Positions 27,825 to 35,308 of a DNA stretch of 64,000 nt are shown in pieces (within the stretch, counting starts at the first letter, position 1; every line of letters starts with the position of its first letter). The translations under genes and the position numbers were made by a program. The notes under the pieces are model-generated. The model was not told where the DNA came from. It searched no databases and saw nothing but the letters and a program-made list of their open reading frames with translations. This stretch comes from Enterococcus quebecensis. Its GTDB lineage: Bacteria; Bacillota; Bacilli; Lactobacillales; Enterococcaceae. The stretch spans positions 186,001 to 250,000 of the forward strand of contig NZ_MIKB01000014.1 of NCBI RefSeq assembly GCF_001730365.1. The letters are read 5' to 3'.

Positions 27825-28574
27825 TTATTTATTTCTTTTTTCATGATAGATCTCTTTCGATCTGAACGTGTATGCACCAAGAAACCCTGATGTTACTATT
27901 TTCCCACCTTGAAAAATATTAAAAATGCAATACATCGCTCCTCCGTCACTTTCACAAGCAGGAATAGTTTGAATAATATAAGGTTCATCAAGTTCAACAT
28001 AGTTGATGTAATCAATCTTAAAATTAGTTAAGGCAACGACTCCATCAAAATTCATTCCATTCAAGTGAAACGAAGCTAGCGTTGCTTGCCTAAAAGCTTC
28101 AAATAGTTTAATTCCATCAACATGATCTGATAAATGGTCACTATTTAACTCTGCAATATTTGAAAATCCTTTGAAATACCAAACATTCCCATAATTAATT
28201 GGCTTTGACAACAAAACATTTTCTGCATTTTGCTTATGAACAAATTTTTTGTCAATTCTTTGCTCTTCATCAAATAGTTTTTCTTCAACGAAATCGGGCA
28301 TTGGAATTTTTTTGGAAATATCAAACATTTCCAATGGATTTCTATAGTCCCATTTAAAATCTCTCGCATTTAATAGGTTACTTGACTCCATTCCCCGAAT
28401 AGAAATATTTGATACTGTTTCACCTAAAGAAATTTTCAATAATTCAAGTTCTCTGATTGAGTGAAATGGAATTTCATTTGCTCCTAACTGAACATCCTCT
28501 GTTTTTTCATCAGTGTAAACTAATGTGAATTTTGGGACTGTTGTTTGACTTTCTGTTACCATATTACTTGCCAT
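27825..28574 (-). CDS. AfsA-like A-factor biosynthesis hotdog protein
   Basis: 249 residues. The C-terminal domain (about 105-245) has KKFVHKQNAENVLLSKP (110-125) and DHVDGIKLFEAFRQA (150-164). These resemble the VHK-x-AEV and the H-x-x-G-x-x-x-EA-x-RQ signatures of AfsA/ScbA/MmfL proteins, which join a beta-ketoacyl thioester to dihydroxyacetone phosphate in gamma-butyrolactone and furan signal synthesis. The N-terminal ~100 residues are not recognisably a second hotdog repeat, so the protein may have only one clear domain of the usual two. The next gene encodes a HAD phosphatase. The assignment rests on motif memory and needs a profile search. Confidence 0.65.
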   Translation of the reverse strand: MASNMVTESQTTVPKFTLVYTDEKTEDVQLGANEIPFHSIRELELLKISLGETVSNISIRGMESSNLLNARDFKWDYRNPLEMFDISKKIPMPDFVEEKLFDEEQRIDKKFVHKQNAENVLLSKPINYGNVWYFKGFSNIAELNSDHLSDHVDGIKLFEAFRQATLASFHLNGMNFDGVVALTNFKIDYINYVELDEPYIIQTIPACESDGGAMYCIFNIFQGGKIVTSGFLGAYTFRSKEIYHEKRNK

Positions 28575-28668
28575 CAGTTGATCACTTCTTTCATATTTTT
28601 TAGTTACGCTGTGTACTATTTTTTTGGCGGAGCCCTTACCCTATACTCTTTTTTCATACTAATATTCC

Positions 28669-29811
28669 TCATTCAATAGAGTTTAATGCTTGATCTAAAT
28701 CAAGTATTAAATCCTCTAGATTCTCAATTCCTACTGAAAACCTGACCAGAGATTCAGTGACACCTCGCTTCTCTTTCTCATAAGGAGACATTGCACCATG
28801 GGACATTGACCAAGGATAGGACACTATTGATTCAACTCCACCGAGACTAACGGCCACCAATGGATACCTCAACGAATTGAACAATTGAACAACTTGTCTT
28901 TGACTCATTAGTTCAAAAGAAAGAACGCTTCCATATCCATCCGCTTGATTTTCTTGAATTTTCTTTCCTTTATGTTCAGCCAGTGAGGGATGATAAACTT
29001 TCTTAACTTTTGGATGTGATGATAAATACTTTGCGATTGCTCTTGCACTTTTTTCAGATTTTTCCATTCTCACAGATAGTGTTTTTAATCCCCTCATTAA
29101 AAGCCAAGCATCTTCAACACCCAATATTCCGCCCAAATTAATTTGTTGTAATCGAATTTTTTTTTCTAATTCCTTGTTATTTGTAACAACAAATCCTGCC
29201 ACAACATCACTATGACCATTCAAAAATTTCGTTGCACTATGAATTACAACATCTACTCCCAAGTCAAGTGGTTTTTGATAATATGGGGTCATAAAAGTAT
29301 TATCACAAATAGATAAAAGATCATGATTTTTTGCAATTTGGGCAATTTTTTTTATATCTGTAATTTTTAACAGAGGATTGGATGGTGTTTCAATATAAAT
29401 CATTTTAGTATTCTCTTTTATCTGTTCCTCCCACTCATCAATGTTTTCTTCGTCAACAAAAGTCACCTCAATCCCAAAGCGCTTTAAAAAGTCTCGAACA
29501 ATACAATACGTTCCACCATAAATGTCATTACAAAGAATGATATGCTCTCCGGCTGAAAGAAGTAGTAATACAGAACTAATCGCAGCCATACCGGAAGAAA
29601 AAGCTAGACCATAGTCTCCATTTTCTAAACAGGAAACAGCATTTTCAGCAGCTGAAATTGTAGGATTACCAAAACGAGAATAGACGAACTTTTGATTAGA
29701 AAATATATCTTTTTGATGAAAGGTTGATGCTTGAAATTTTGGAATCGATGCTGCCCCAGTATATTCGTCTATCATTTCATAACCATGAATTATTTTTGTA
29801 TCTTGTTTCAA
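28669..29811 (-). CDS. Transsulfuration-family PLP enzyme (cystathionine gamma-synthase/lyase-like)
   Basis: 380 residues of the Cys/Met metabolism PLP family. YSRFGNPTISAAE, FSSGMAAISSVLLLL, the PLP lysine in HSATKFLNGHSDVVAG (about residue 193-200) and SLGGVESIVSYPWSMSHG are present. Members make or split cystathionine, homocysteine or methionine, and the sequence alone does not fix which. It is the first gene of the left arm, about 400 bases downstream of its MerR-type promoter. Its role in an AfsA-like pathway is unclear: it may provide a sulfur or amino acid building block, or may simply be co-regulated. Confidence 0.88.
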   Translation of the reverse strand: MKQDTKIIHGYEMIDEYTGAASIPKFQASTFHQKDIFSNQKFVYSRFGNPTISAAENAVSCLENGDYGLAFSSGMAAISSVLLLLSAGEHIILCNDIYGGTYCIVRDFLKRFGIEVTFVDEENIDEWEEQIKENTKMIYIETPSNPLLKITDIKKIAQIAKNHDLLSICDNTFMTPYYQKPLDLGVDVVIHSATKFLNGHSDVVAGFVVTNNKELEKKIRLQQINLGGILGVEDAWLLMRGLKTLSVRMEKSEKSARAIAKYLSSHPKVKKVYHPSLAEHKGKKIQENQADGYGSVLSFELMSQRQVVQLFNSLRYPLVAVSLGGVESIVSYPWSMSHGAMSPYEKEKRGVTESLVRFSVGIENLEDLILDLDQALNSIE

Positions 29812-30215
29812 AAGTTTCCCTCCTTATGTTTTAACTGTAATTTCTTTTTGGAAATAGAAGTATTTACTTACTTTATAGTTATTTTTATCCAATTCGAATA
29901 CGAAATGATTTTTCCAGTCTATAAAATATGGAATTTTCCGAACCCGATACTCATCATTTTCTAACAATAATTAAGAAAAAGAAGTCTAATTCCTAGTTGT
30001 AGTTCACCTTTGATCAATGTCAAATTTCAAGAATATTTTGGATCATACCCACCTTTCAAAACACAAATATCTCGTTATTTTATAACACTTAGAATTACCT
30101 AATACATCTCGATAATCACCTTTTAAATAGCTATAATACGAATTATATATAATTTTTTTATACAATTTGTACATATAGTCGTTCGTTTAATGATATATAT
30201 ATGTTATGATAACTT

Positions 30216-30246
30216 ATAATAAATGCTAGAGTATACTCAATGTCAA
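30216..30246 (-). promoter_or_regulatory. MerR-type promoter for the left operon (19-base spacer)
   Basis: On the minus strand TTGACA (complement of 30241-30246) and TATTAT (complement of 30216-30221) are 19 bases apart. The over-long spacer holds the dyad GAGTATACTC, the layout of MerR-activated promoters. The -35 region overlaps the ribosome site of the MerR gene read the other way, so MerR binding here could also limit its own synthesis. Confidence 0.8.
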
Positions 30247-30247
30247 G
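30224..30247. repeat. Operator repeat, left copy (inverted relative to 30968-30991)
   Basis: These 24 bases are the exact reverse complement of 30968-30991. Each copy contains the core dyad GAGTATACTC plus the -35 hexamer. Identity over 24 bases at two promoters facing opposite operons indicates one shared regulator. Confidence 0.85.
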
Positions 30248-30258
30248 GAGGAATTTAA

Positions 30259-30648
30259 ATGAATTATAATATTGGTAAATTTTCTGAGCTGTCTGGTTTT
30301 TCTATTGATACATTACGTTATTATGAAAAAGAAGGTTTAATTATTACAGATCGAGATCACAACAATCGCCGAATTTTTTCTGAACGTGACATAACTTGGA
30401 TTGAATTTATAAAAAAATTGAAAATGACAGGTATGAAGTTAAAAGATATTAAATTGTACGCACAACTACGATATGAGGGTGATGAAACGATTCAACAAAG
30501 ACTCGATTTACTGTTCAATCAGTCAGAAACACTTAATGAACAAAAAAAAGAAATAGATGAATATAGAGATTTTCTTCAAAATAAAATTGGAATTTATCAA
30601 AATATGTTGTTTGAACAAAATCAGAAAGTATCTAGAACGAATATCTAG
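30259..30648 (+). CDS. MerR-family transcriptional regulator (AdhR/NmlR-like), cysteine-free
   Basis: 129 residues. The winged helix-turn-helix is at 3-70 (YNIGKFSELSGFSIDTLRYY, then NNRRIFSERDITWIEFIKKL), followed by a dimer coiled coil (about 80-120). The shape fits the small AdhR/NmlR group, but the protein has no cysteine, so thiol-based sensing is unlikely. AAGGAGG precedes the ATG. It sits between two operons with matching 19-base-spacer promoters and is their likely regulator. A strong terminator follows. The inducer is unknown; a product or substrate of the cluster is a natural guess. Confidence 0.9.
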   Translation: MNYNIGKFSELSGFSIDTLRYYEKEGLIITDRDHNNRRIFSERDITWIEFIKKLKMTGMKLKDIKLYAQLRYEGDETIQQRLDLLFNQSETLNEQKKEIDEYRDFLQNKIGIYQNMLFEQNQKVSRTNI

Positions 30649-30855
30649 CCCTACCATCCTCACCAACCATAATAAAAACCAAAGTGATTGACCTACAATT
30701 TATTTTCTATGTTACATGTTACTAGAAAGGACAGAATGATTTGTGGATTGATCACTTTTTTACGTTCTCCCCCAAACAAACTAGATTCTCTTAATTATTT
30801 ATACCAATTATTGGGTCATAGCATCTGCTATAAAAATAAATCGTTTCTATTACAT

Positions 30856-30903
30856 AAAAATGGCGCCGGAAAATCACCTTCACGATTTTCCGGCGCCATT
30901 TTT
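30856..30903. terminator. Strong bidirectional terminator after the MerR gene
   Basis: Arms 30856-30875 and 30884-30903 are perfect 20-base complements with a GC-rich core (GGCGCCGG) and A/T ends. It isolates the MerR transcript from the right operon, so the right operon depends on its own promoter. Confidence 0.9.
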
Positions 30904-30967
30904 ATTCAACTCTGAACCCAGACCTCAAGCCTAAGATCCTTCCTTTTTTACTAAAATGATTTAATAG

Positions 30968-30991
30968 CTTGACATTGAGTATACTCTAGCA
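30968..30991. repeat. Operator repeat, right copy
   Basis: Exact reverse complement of 30224-30247. It includes the -35 hexamer and most of the 19-base spacer of the rightward promoter. Confidence 0.85.
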
Positions 30992-30999
30992 TGTAAATT
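30969..30999 (+). promoter_or_regulatory. MerR-type promoter for the right operon (19-base spacer)
   Basis: TTGACA (30969-30974) and TAAATT (30994-30999) with exactly 19 bases between, and the dyad GAGTATACTC at 30977-30986 in the spacer. Normal spacers are 17; MerR proteins twist such promoters to allow transcription. Confidence 0.85.
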
Positions 31000-31028
31000 A
31001 CTAGTTATAACTTTAGGAGGTGATAACA

Positions 31029-31823
31029 ATGGTAAACAAAAAATACACCGTTGTAACTGGAGCAAGCTCTGGAATCGGCTATGAAGTGGCCAAAGCTTTC
31101 GCATCAAGAAATAAAAATTTGGTACTCATTGCTAGAAGAGAAAAACATTTACAACAACTGAAAAATGAGATTCAAAAACAAAACAGTGATATTGATGTAG
31201 TTATCCTACCTTTCGATCTTTCAGTAAAAAGTAATGTATACAAAATTTTCTCAACATTAGAAAATTTTGAACTCGAAACGTGGATTAATAATGCTGGCTT
31301 TGGTATGTACGGAGAATTAGATACTAATGAGTTTGACAAAGTCGAAGCAATTCTCCGATTAAACATTGAAGTCGTAACACTATTCTCAACCCTTTTTGTG
31401 AAAAAGTACAAAAATGTCGAAGGCTCTCAATTAATTAATGTTTCGTCTGCGGGTGGCTATACTGTAGTACCAACAGCTGTAGTTTACTGTGCAACAAAAT
31501 TCTTTGTAAGTGCCTTTACCGAGGGTCTTTCGCAAGAGCTCATTCAGTCTGGAGCAAAAATGAGAGCAAAAGTTTTGGCTCCTGCTGCAACAAAAACAGA
31601 ATTTGGACAAATAGCAAATGGACTTGACTCTTACGACTATGATCAAGCATTTGGAACATATCATTCTAGTAAAGAAGTGGCACAATTTCTTCTTGATTTA
31701 TATGATAGCAATCATTCTGTAGGTTATGTTAATCGAGAAACCTTCACGTTTAAATTAACTGAAAATATACTTCCTTATGCAGGTCAATCTCAAAATAATC
31801 AAAATGTTATTAGTGGAGAATAG
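31029..31823 (+). CDS. Short-chain dehydrogenase/reductase (classical SDR)
   Basis: 264 residues from ATG 31029 (GGAGGTGAT upstream; a GTG three codons earlier is also open). YTVVTGASSGIGYEVAKAFA is the cofactor-binding loop, INNAGFGMYGE the NNAG motif, and VSSAGGYT with YCATKFF the catalytic Ser-Tyr-Lys. It should use NAD(P)H to reduce or oxidise a ketone or alcohol. The R-R near residue 40 (LIARREKHL) favours NADPH. It is the first gene of the right MerR-controlled operon. In an AfsA-type route an SDR could reduce the ketone or butenolide; that step is inferred. Confidence 0.9.
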   Translation: MVNKKYTVVTGASSGIGYEVAKAFASRNKNLVLIARREKHLQQLKNEIQKQNSDIDVVILPFDLSVKSNVYKIFSTLENFELETWINNAGFGMYGELDTNEFDKVEAILRLNIEVVTLFSTLFVKKYKNVEGSQLINVSSAGGYTVVPTAVVYCATKFFVSAFTEGLSQELIQSGAKMRAKVLAPAATKTEFGQIANGLDSYDYDQAFGTYHSSKEVAQFLLDLYDSNHSVGYVNRETFTFKLTENILPYAGQSQNNQNVISGE

Positions 31824-31825
31824 GT

Positions 31826-32626
31826 ATGACCACCTACTACAGTGTAAATAAGAGCTTACCGAAAGCCAAAGATTGGACTACAAATCAGTTTACTATTCTA
31901 AGTAAATTAACAAAGCAAAGTGGCACGACTCTTTTTGAAAAAATAAGTGATGATGAAAATATTTATGCATATCCTCAATATGAAGTATTAGATATAGATA
32001 GATTGATTCAACAAAACCATCATCAAAACTTTTTCTTTGAACTAATCAATTATTTGGACAGCATTAATAATATGGGTCTTTTTGATTCTTGCATTATTGG
32101 GCATGGAAACTCCCATGGAATTCGAGTTGCTTGGTTAAGTACAGTTATATCAACAATAGAGCACTTTACTTTTAACCAGACGATCGTTTTAGTTATTGCT
32201 GGATTATTTCATGATGTAGGAAGAACATGGAGTAACTTAGACGATCAGTTCCATGGAGAAAAAAGTTTCAATCGGTTAGCAGCAGTTTTAAATTGCTCAA
32301 AAACAAACTTTTCCAAGTTGACTACTAACCTAAACTCATTGCTCTTTAAGTCGCTGACTATCCAATCTCCTTTATCAGAGACAGATACTGAGCTGTTAAA
32401 ACACCTCATTTGTATTCATTCATTGGACGCTAAGCAAAAAGAATTATATAAACAACGATTTTACCTTTCAGAAAGTAAAGAGTTCATTTATTTAAGTAAT
32501 ATTTTTGATGATTGTGACGCTCTCGATAGGCTCAGATTTCATGGAAACTTAAATATTAACTTTCTAAATACTGAAATTTCAAAATCACTAATTAGATATG
32601 CAAAAGAAATTCAAAGTAAGTTTTAG
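31826..32626 (+). CDS. HD-domain metal-dependent phosphohydrolase-like protein
   Basis: 266 residues. Metal ligands of an HD domain are visible: the first His in IIGHGNSHGIRVAWL (about 92-100), the HD pair in AGLFHDVGRTW (about 130), and a later Asp in DDCDALDRLRF (about 232-240). HD proteins hydrolyse phosphate esters or nucleotides, and some are oxygenases. There is no adjacent nucleotide-signalling domain. It begins two bases after the SDR stop, so it is in the same transcript. Substrate unknown; it may act on a phosphorylated intermediate alongside the HAD enzyme of the left arm. Confidence 0.8.
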   Translation: MTTYYSVNKSLPKAKDWTTNQFTILSKLTKQSGTTLFEKISDDENIYAYPQYEVLDIDRLIQQNHHQNFFFELINYLDSINNMGLFDSCIIGHGNSHGIRVAWLSTVISTIEHFTFNQTIVLVIAGLFHDVGRTWSNLDDQFHGEKSFNRLAAVLNCSKTNFSKLTTNLNSLLFKSLTIQSPLSETDTELLKHLICIHSLDAKQKELYKQRFYLSESKEFIYLSNIFDDCDALDRLRFHGNLNINFLNTEISKSLIRYAKEIQSKF

Positions 32627-32642
32627 AGAGGAAGTAACTAAC

Positions 32643-33026
32643 ATGGACAAAAAAACAAGAGTAGAAATCGGTTTGGAAAATTTATTAAAAATAGACGGAG
32701 AAGATGGAAAAAAAGTCATTGATGCTTTAGAAGGTGTTGCACCCGATTTAGGAAAACTAATCTTAGAATTTACCTTTGCAGATGTTTATGAGCGTGGCGT
32801 TCTTGATTGGAAACAGCGTGAAATAATCACCATCACCTCACTCCTGACTCTAGGAGGTACTGAAAAGCAATTAGATGTTCATATCAACGCTGCTTTGAAC
32901 GTTGGTGTAACCGAAGAAGAAGTTGTAGAAATATTTATACAGTGTAGTCCTTATGTTGGATTTCCTAGAGTTTTAAATGCGATATTTGTTGCAAAAGAAG
33001 TGTTTGCAACCAGAAAAAAATCCTAG
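32643..33026 (+). CDS. Carboxymuconolactone decarboxylase (CMD/PcaC-like) family protein
   Basis: 127 residues from ATG 32643, chosen because the longer frame lies in the HD gene and GAGAGGAAG precedes it. The all-helical CMD core is recognisable: VYERGVLDWKQREIITITSL, then LDVHINAALNVGVTEEEVVE and the C-terminal SPYVGFPRVLNAIFVA. No CxxC pair is present, so it is closer to the PcaC-type than to AhpD peroxidases. Decarboxylation of a lactone-type compound is the family role and fits a lactone pathway, though many homologues are uncharacterised. Confidence 0.85.
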   Translation: MDKKTRVEIGLENLLKIDGEDGKKVIDALEGVAPDLGKLILEFTFADVYERGVLDWKQREIITITSLLTLGGTEKQLDVHINAALNVGVTEEEVVEIFIQCSPYVGFPRVLNAIFVAKEVFATRKKS

Positions 33027-33048
33027 TTAGAATTAGGGGGTAATTGAT

Positions 33049-33780
33049 ATCAAATATTCAGAAAAAATTGAACGGGTAGCAGAATTGGTAGCTTCAAAGA
33101 ATCGGATCGCAGCCTTTACAGGAGCAGGAATTTCAACAGACAGTGGCATCCCTGATCTAGCCGGTATATCAACCATTTTAAATGCTGAACCAAATTTTGA
33201 TGGTGGGGTGTTCGGTATGCTTAATCCAACATTTGCGATTAATAATCCAGCTCTATTCTATGATCTTTATAGAAAAACTTTTTTTCATCCTGATGCAAAA
33301 CCGAACCCCTGTCATACGTTTTTATCTGAATTAGAAAGTCAAAAAAAAATTCTAGGGATCGCAACAATGAATATTGACTGCTTACACCAAACATCTGGAA
33401 GTAAAAACGTTTATGAGTATTGGGGAAATGTGCAACTTAACCATTGTACAAACTGCAAAAGACAATATGATTGGACCATAATTAAAGAGAACAAAGTTCC
33501 AATATGTGAAACATGCGGAAGCGTAGTTATTCCTGACTTTGTTTTAAGAAGTTTGGCTACATATTCAACTAATGTTCAACAAGGTACTACTCTTCTTCAC
33601 CAAGCCGATTTAATCCTGATCGCGGGTACCAAACAAAGTAGAGGAAGCTTACCTAGTCAAACTTCAAAAGTAATAATAAATTTGGAAAAACCATATAGTC
33701 TGGACGAAAATACTCTATTCATTCAAGGCAATACTTCCAAAGTTTTTAGCGATGTTAGCAAACTATATAAACAACTATAG
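33049..33780 (+). CDS. Degenerate Sir2-like protein, catalytic residues missing
   Basis: About 243 residues if read from ATC 33049, eight bases after AGGGGG. That start gives a normal Sir2 N-terminus (KYSEKIERVAELVASKNRIA); the first standard start, TTG 33085, has no ribosome site. The GAGIST-x-SGIPD loop is present but LAG follows instead of FRG/FRS. MNIDCLHQTSGS and the zinc Cys pairs (CTNC, CETC) remain, yet the catalytic His of the HG motif is replaced (EYWG). So deacylase activity is doubtful; it may bind NAD, ADP-ribose or an acyl group. It is in the right operon, between the CMD and hydrolase genes. Confidence 0.75.
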   Translation: MKYSEKIERVAELVASKNRIAAFTGAGISTDSGIPDLAGISTILNAEPNFDGGVFGMLNPTFAINNPALFYDLYRKTFFHPDAKPNPCHTFLSELESQKKILGIATMNIDCLHQTSGSKNVYEYWGNVQLNHCTNCKRQYDWTIIKENKVPICETCGSVVIPDFVLRSLATYSTNVQQGTTLLHQADLILIAGTKQSRGSLPSQTSKVIINLEKPYSLDENTLFIQGNTSKVFSDVSKLYKQL

Positions 33781-33797
33781 TAAAATTTTAACCAGAG

Positions 33798-34526
33798 ATG
33801 AAGGTGAAGAGAATCAAAAAGAAAAAAATTGGTATTACTTCTAACTATTTTACAAATGAAACTGATTTATTTAGAAGTGAAAACCATTTTTATGTAATGG
33901 ACGGCTATATAAACGCTATCAGAAATTGTGGAGCTATTCCTTTTATAATTCCTTATGGTACTCCTCAAAGCATCGATGATTACATTCATTCATTTGATGG
34001 GTTTGTTTTAACAGGCGGTCAAGATATAACACCCGAATTGTATGGTCAAGACGAGGGCCCTCTTACTCGTACAACTCATATAGAAAGAGATGTATTTGAA
34101 ATTGAATTGATCCAGCAAGCAATTCGAAATCACAAATCGATTCTTGGGATTTGTCGTGGTAGTCAACTAATTAACGTCGCATTAGGAGGAACTTTGTATC
34201 AAGACTTATCACTTTCTAGTGCCTTTATTGCACATGAGCAATCAAAAAATACTAATAATGAATTACCTACTCACAAGATTAAAATTTTTCAAAACTCTAT
34301 ACTCTACCAACATCTTGGTGGGGGGTGTGAGGTAAATTCAATTCACCATCAAGGAATTGACCAGTTGTCAAATGAACTTAACCCTTCTGCAATAAGTGAA
34401 GACGGAATAATCGAAGCTTTTGAATCAAAAAATAAAAAGAATAAAATTTTTGGCGTTCAATGGCACCCTGAAATGATGGCTAGAAATAATCCAAATATGA
34501 ATAAAATATTTGAATTAGTATTATAG
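33798..34526 (+). CDS. Class I glutamine amidotransferase-like hydrolase (PuuD/peptidase C26 family)
   Basis: 242 residues. The nucleophile Cys is in LGICRGSQLINVALGG (about residue 118), with GFVLTGGQDITPELY before it and the catalytic His-x-Glu in FGVQWHPEMM. The family includes gamma-glutamyl-GABA hydrolase, which splits gamma-glutamyl amides. The start is uncertain: ATG 33798 lacks a good ribosome site, whereas AAGGTG is spaced correctly for a codon (ATC 33813) that is not a normal start. In the operon it could release a gamma-glutamyl-protected intermediate; that is inference. Confidence 0.85.
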   Translation: MKVKRIKKKKIGITSNYFTNETDLFRSENHFYVMDGYINAIRNCGAIPFIIPYGTPQSIDDYIHSFDGFVLTGGQDITPELYGQDEGPLTRTTHIERDVFEIELIQQAIRNHKSILGICRGSQLINVALGGTLYQDLSLSSAFIAHEQSKNTNNELPTHKIKIFQNSILYQHLGGGCEVNSIHHQGIDQLSNELNPSAISEDGIIEAFESKNKKNKIFGVQWHPEMMARNNPNMNKIFELVL

Positions 34527-34543
34527 AAAAGGAGTTTTTATAA

Positions 34544-35308
34544 ATGAATAGAACTATCATAATTAGTGGTGGTGCCGGTGGAATTGGCAGTGCCATTGCC
34601 CAACGATTCTTGGATTTAGAAGATAATGTAATTTTACTTGATATCAATCAAAATAAACTTGAAAATTTGAAAAAAGAAGATCCTCGTATAAATTATCATA
34701 TGTGCAATGTTACAGATACAGCTAATATAAAAATGGTCGTCAAAAATATCAAAGATACTATTGGAAAAATTGATGTTTTAGTGAATACTGCTGGTGGAGG
34801 ACCGGTTGGAGATTTTACTGATATATCGGATGAAGAATGGCAAAAGAATATCGACCTAAAGCAATTAGGTTATGTTCGTATGTGTCGTGAGTTCTTACCA
34901 TTGATCAAAAAAAGCCCTAGCGGCAAAATCATTAACGTTGTAGGTACTTTTGGTAAGCAACCTTCTCCAGATTTTATCGTTGGAAGCATGACGAACGCTG
35001 CACTTTTATCTTTCACAAAAGCAATTGCGGATGATTTATCAAAAATCGGAATCAATGTAAATGCAATCAACCCTGGTGCTGTAGATACTGAATTATGGAG
35101 TAGAACACTCGATGAATTATCAGATCGTTATCAAGAAAAAGATAGACAAACTATTGATACAGAAATGCGAGCTCTTAGTGGCTTTGGTCGTATAACGTTA
35201 CCTTCAGATGTAGCTAATGCAGCAGAATTTCTTGCTTCTGAAAAAGCAAGCTTTATGAGTGGCACTTCAATAAATATTGATGGAGGAATTTATGCTGGAC
35301 TCTCTTAA
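34544..35308 (+). CDS. FabG-type short-chain dehydrogenase/reductase
   Basis: 254 residues. ISGGAGGIGSAIAQRFLD is the glycine-rich loop, DVLVNTAGGGPVGDFTD the NNAG-type motif (here NTAG), and the C-terminus has SGTSINIDGGIYAG. Asp follows beta-2 (LLDINQNKL), which favours NAD(H). The Tyr of YxxxK is not at the usual place: the segment reads VGSMTNAALLSFTKA, with Met where Tyr is expected, so activity may be altered. AAAAGGAG precedes the ATG. The second MerR gene overlaps its end by 17 bases. Confidence 0.85.
   Translation: MNRTIIISGGAGGIGSAIAQRFLDLEDNVILLDINQNKLENLKKEDPRINYHMCNVTDTANIKMVVKNIKDTIGKIDVLVNTAGGGPVGDFTDISDEEWQKNIDLKQLGYVRMCREFLPLIKKSPSGKIINVVGTFGKQPSPDFIVGSMTNAALLSFTKAIADDLSKIGINVNAINPGAVDTELWSRTLDELSDRYQEKDRQTIDTEMRALSGFGRITLPSDVANAAEFLASEKASFMSGTSINIDGGIYAGLS

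Larger units (their letters stand above)
29812..30258. other. Regulatory gap between the left operon and the MerR gene
   Basis: About 450 very AT-rich bases. It holds the leftward MerR-type promoter at 30216-30246, leaving an unusually long leader (about 400 bases) for the left operon. I saw no T-box, SAM or other known riboswitch core in it. Confidence 0.6.
30649..31028. other. Regulatory gap between the MerR gene and the right operon
   Basis: About 380 bases holding a strong terminator (30856-30903) and the rightward MerR-type promoter (30969-30999). A 75-codon frame at 30688 spans the terminator and was not called. Confidence 0.7.

Noticed and set aside
30688-30915. 75-codon plus-strand frame between the MerR gene and the right operon
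   Set aside because: It runs through a perfect 20-base terminator stem and lacks a ribosome site.
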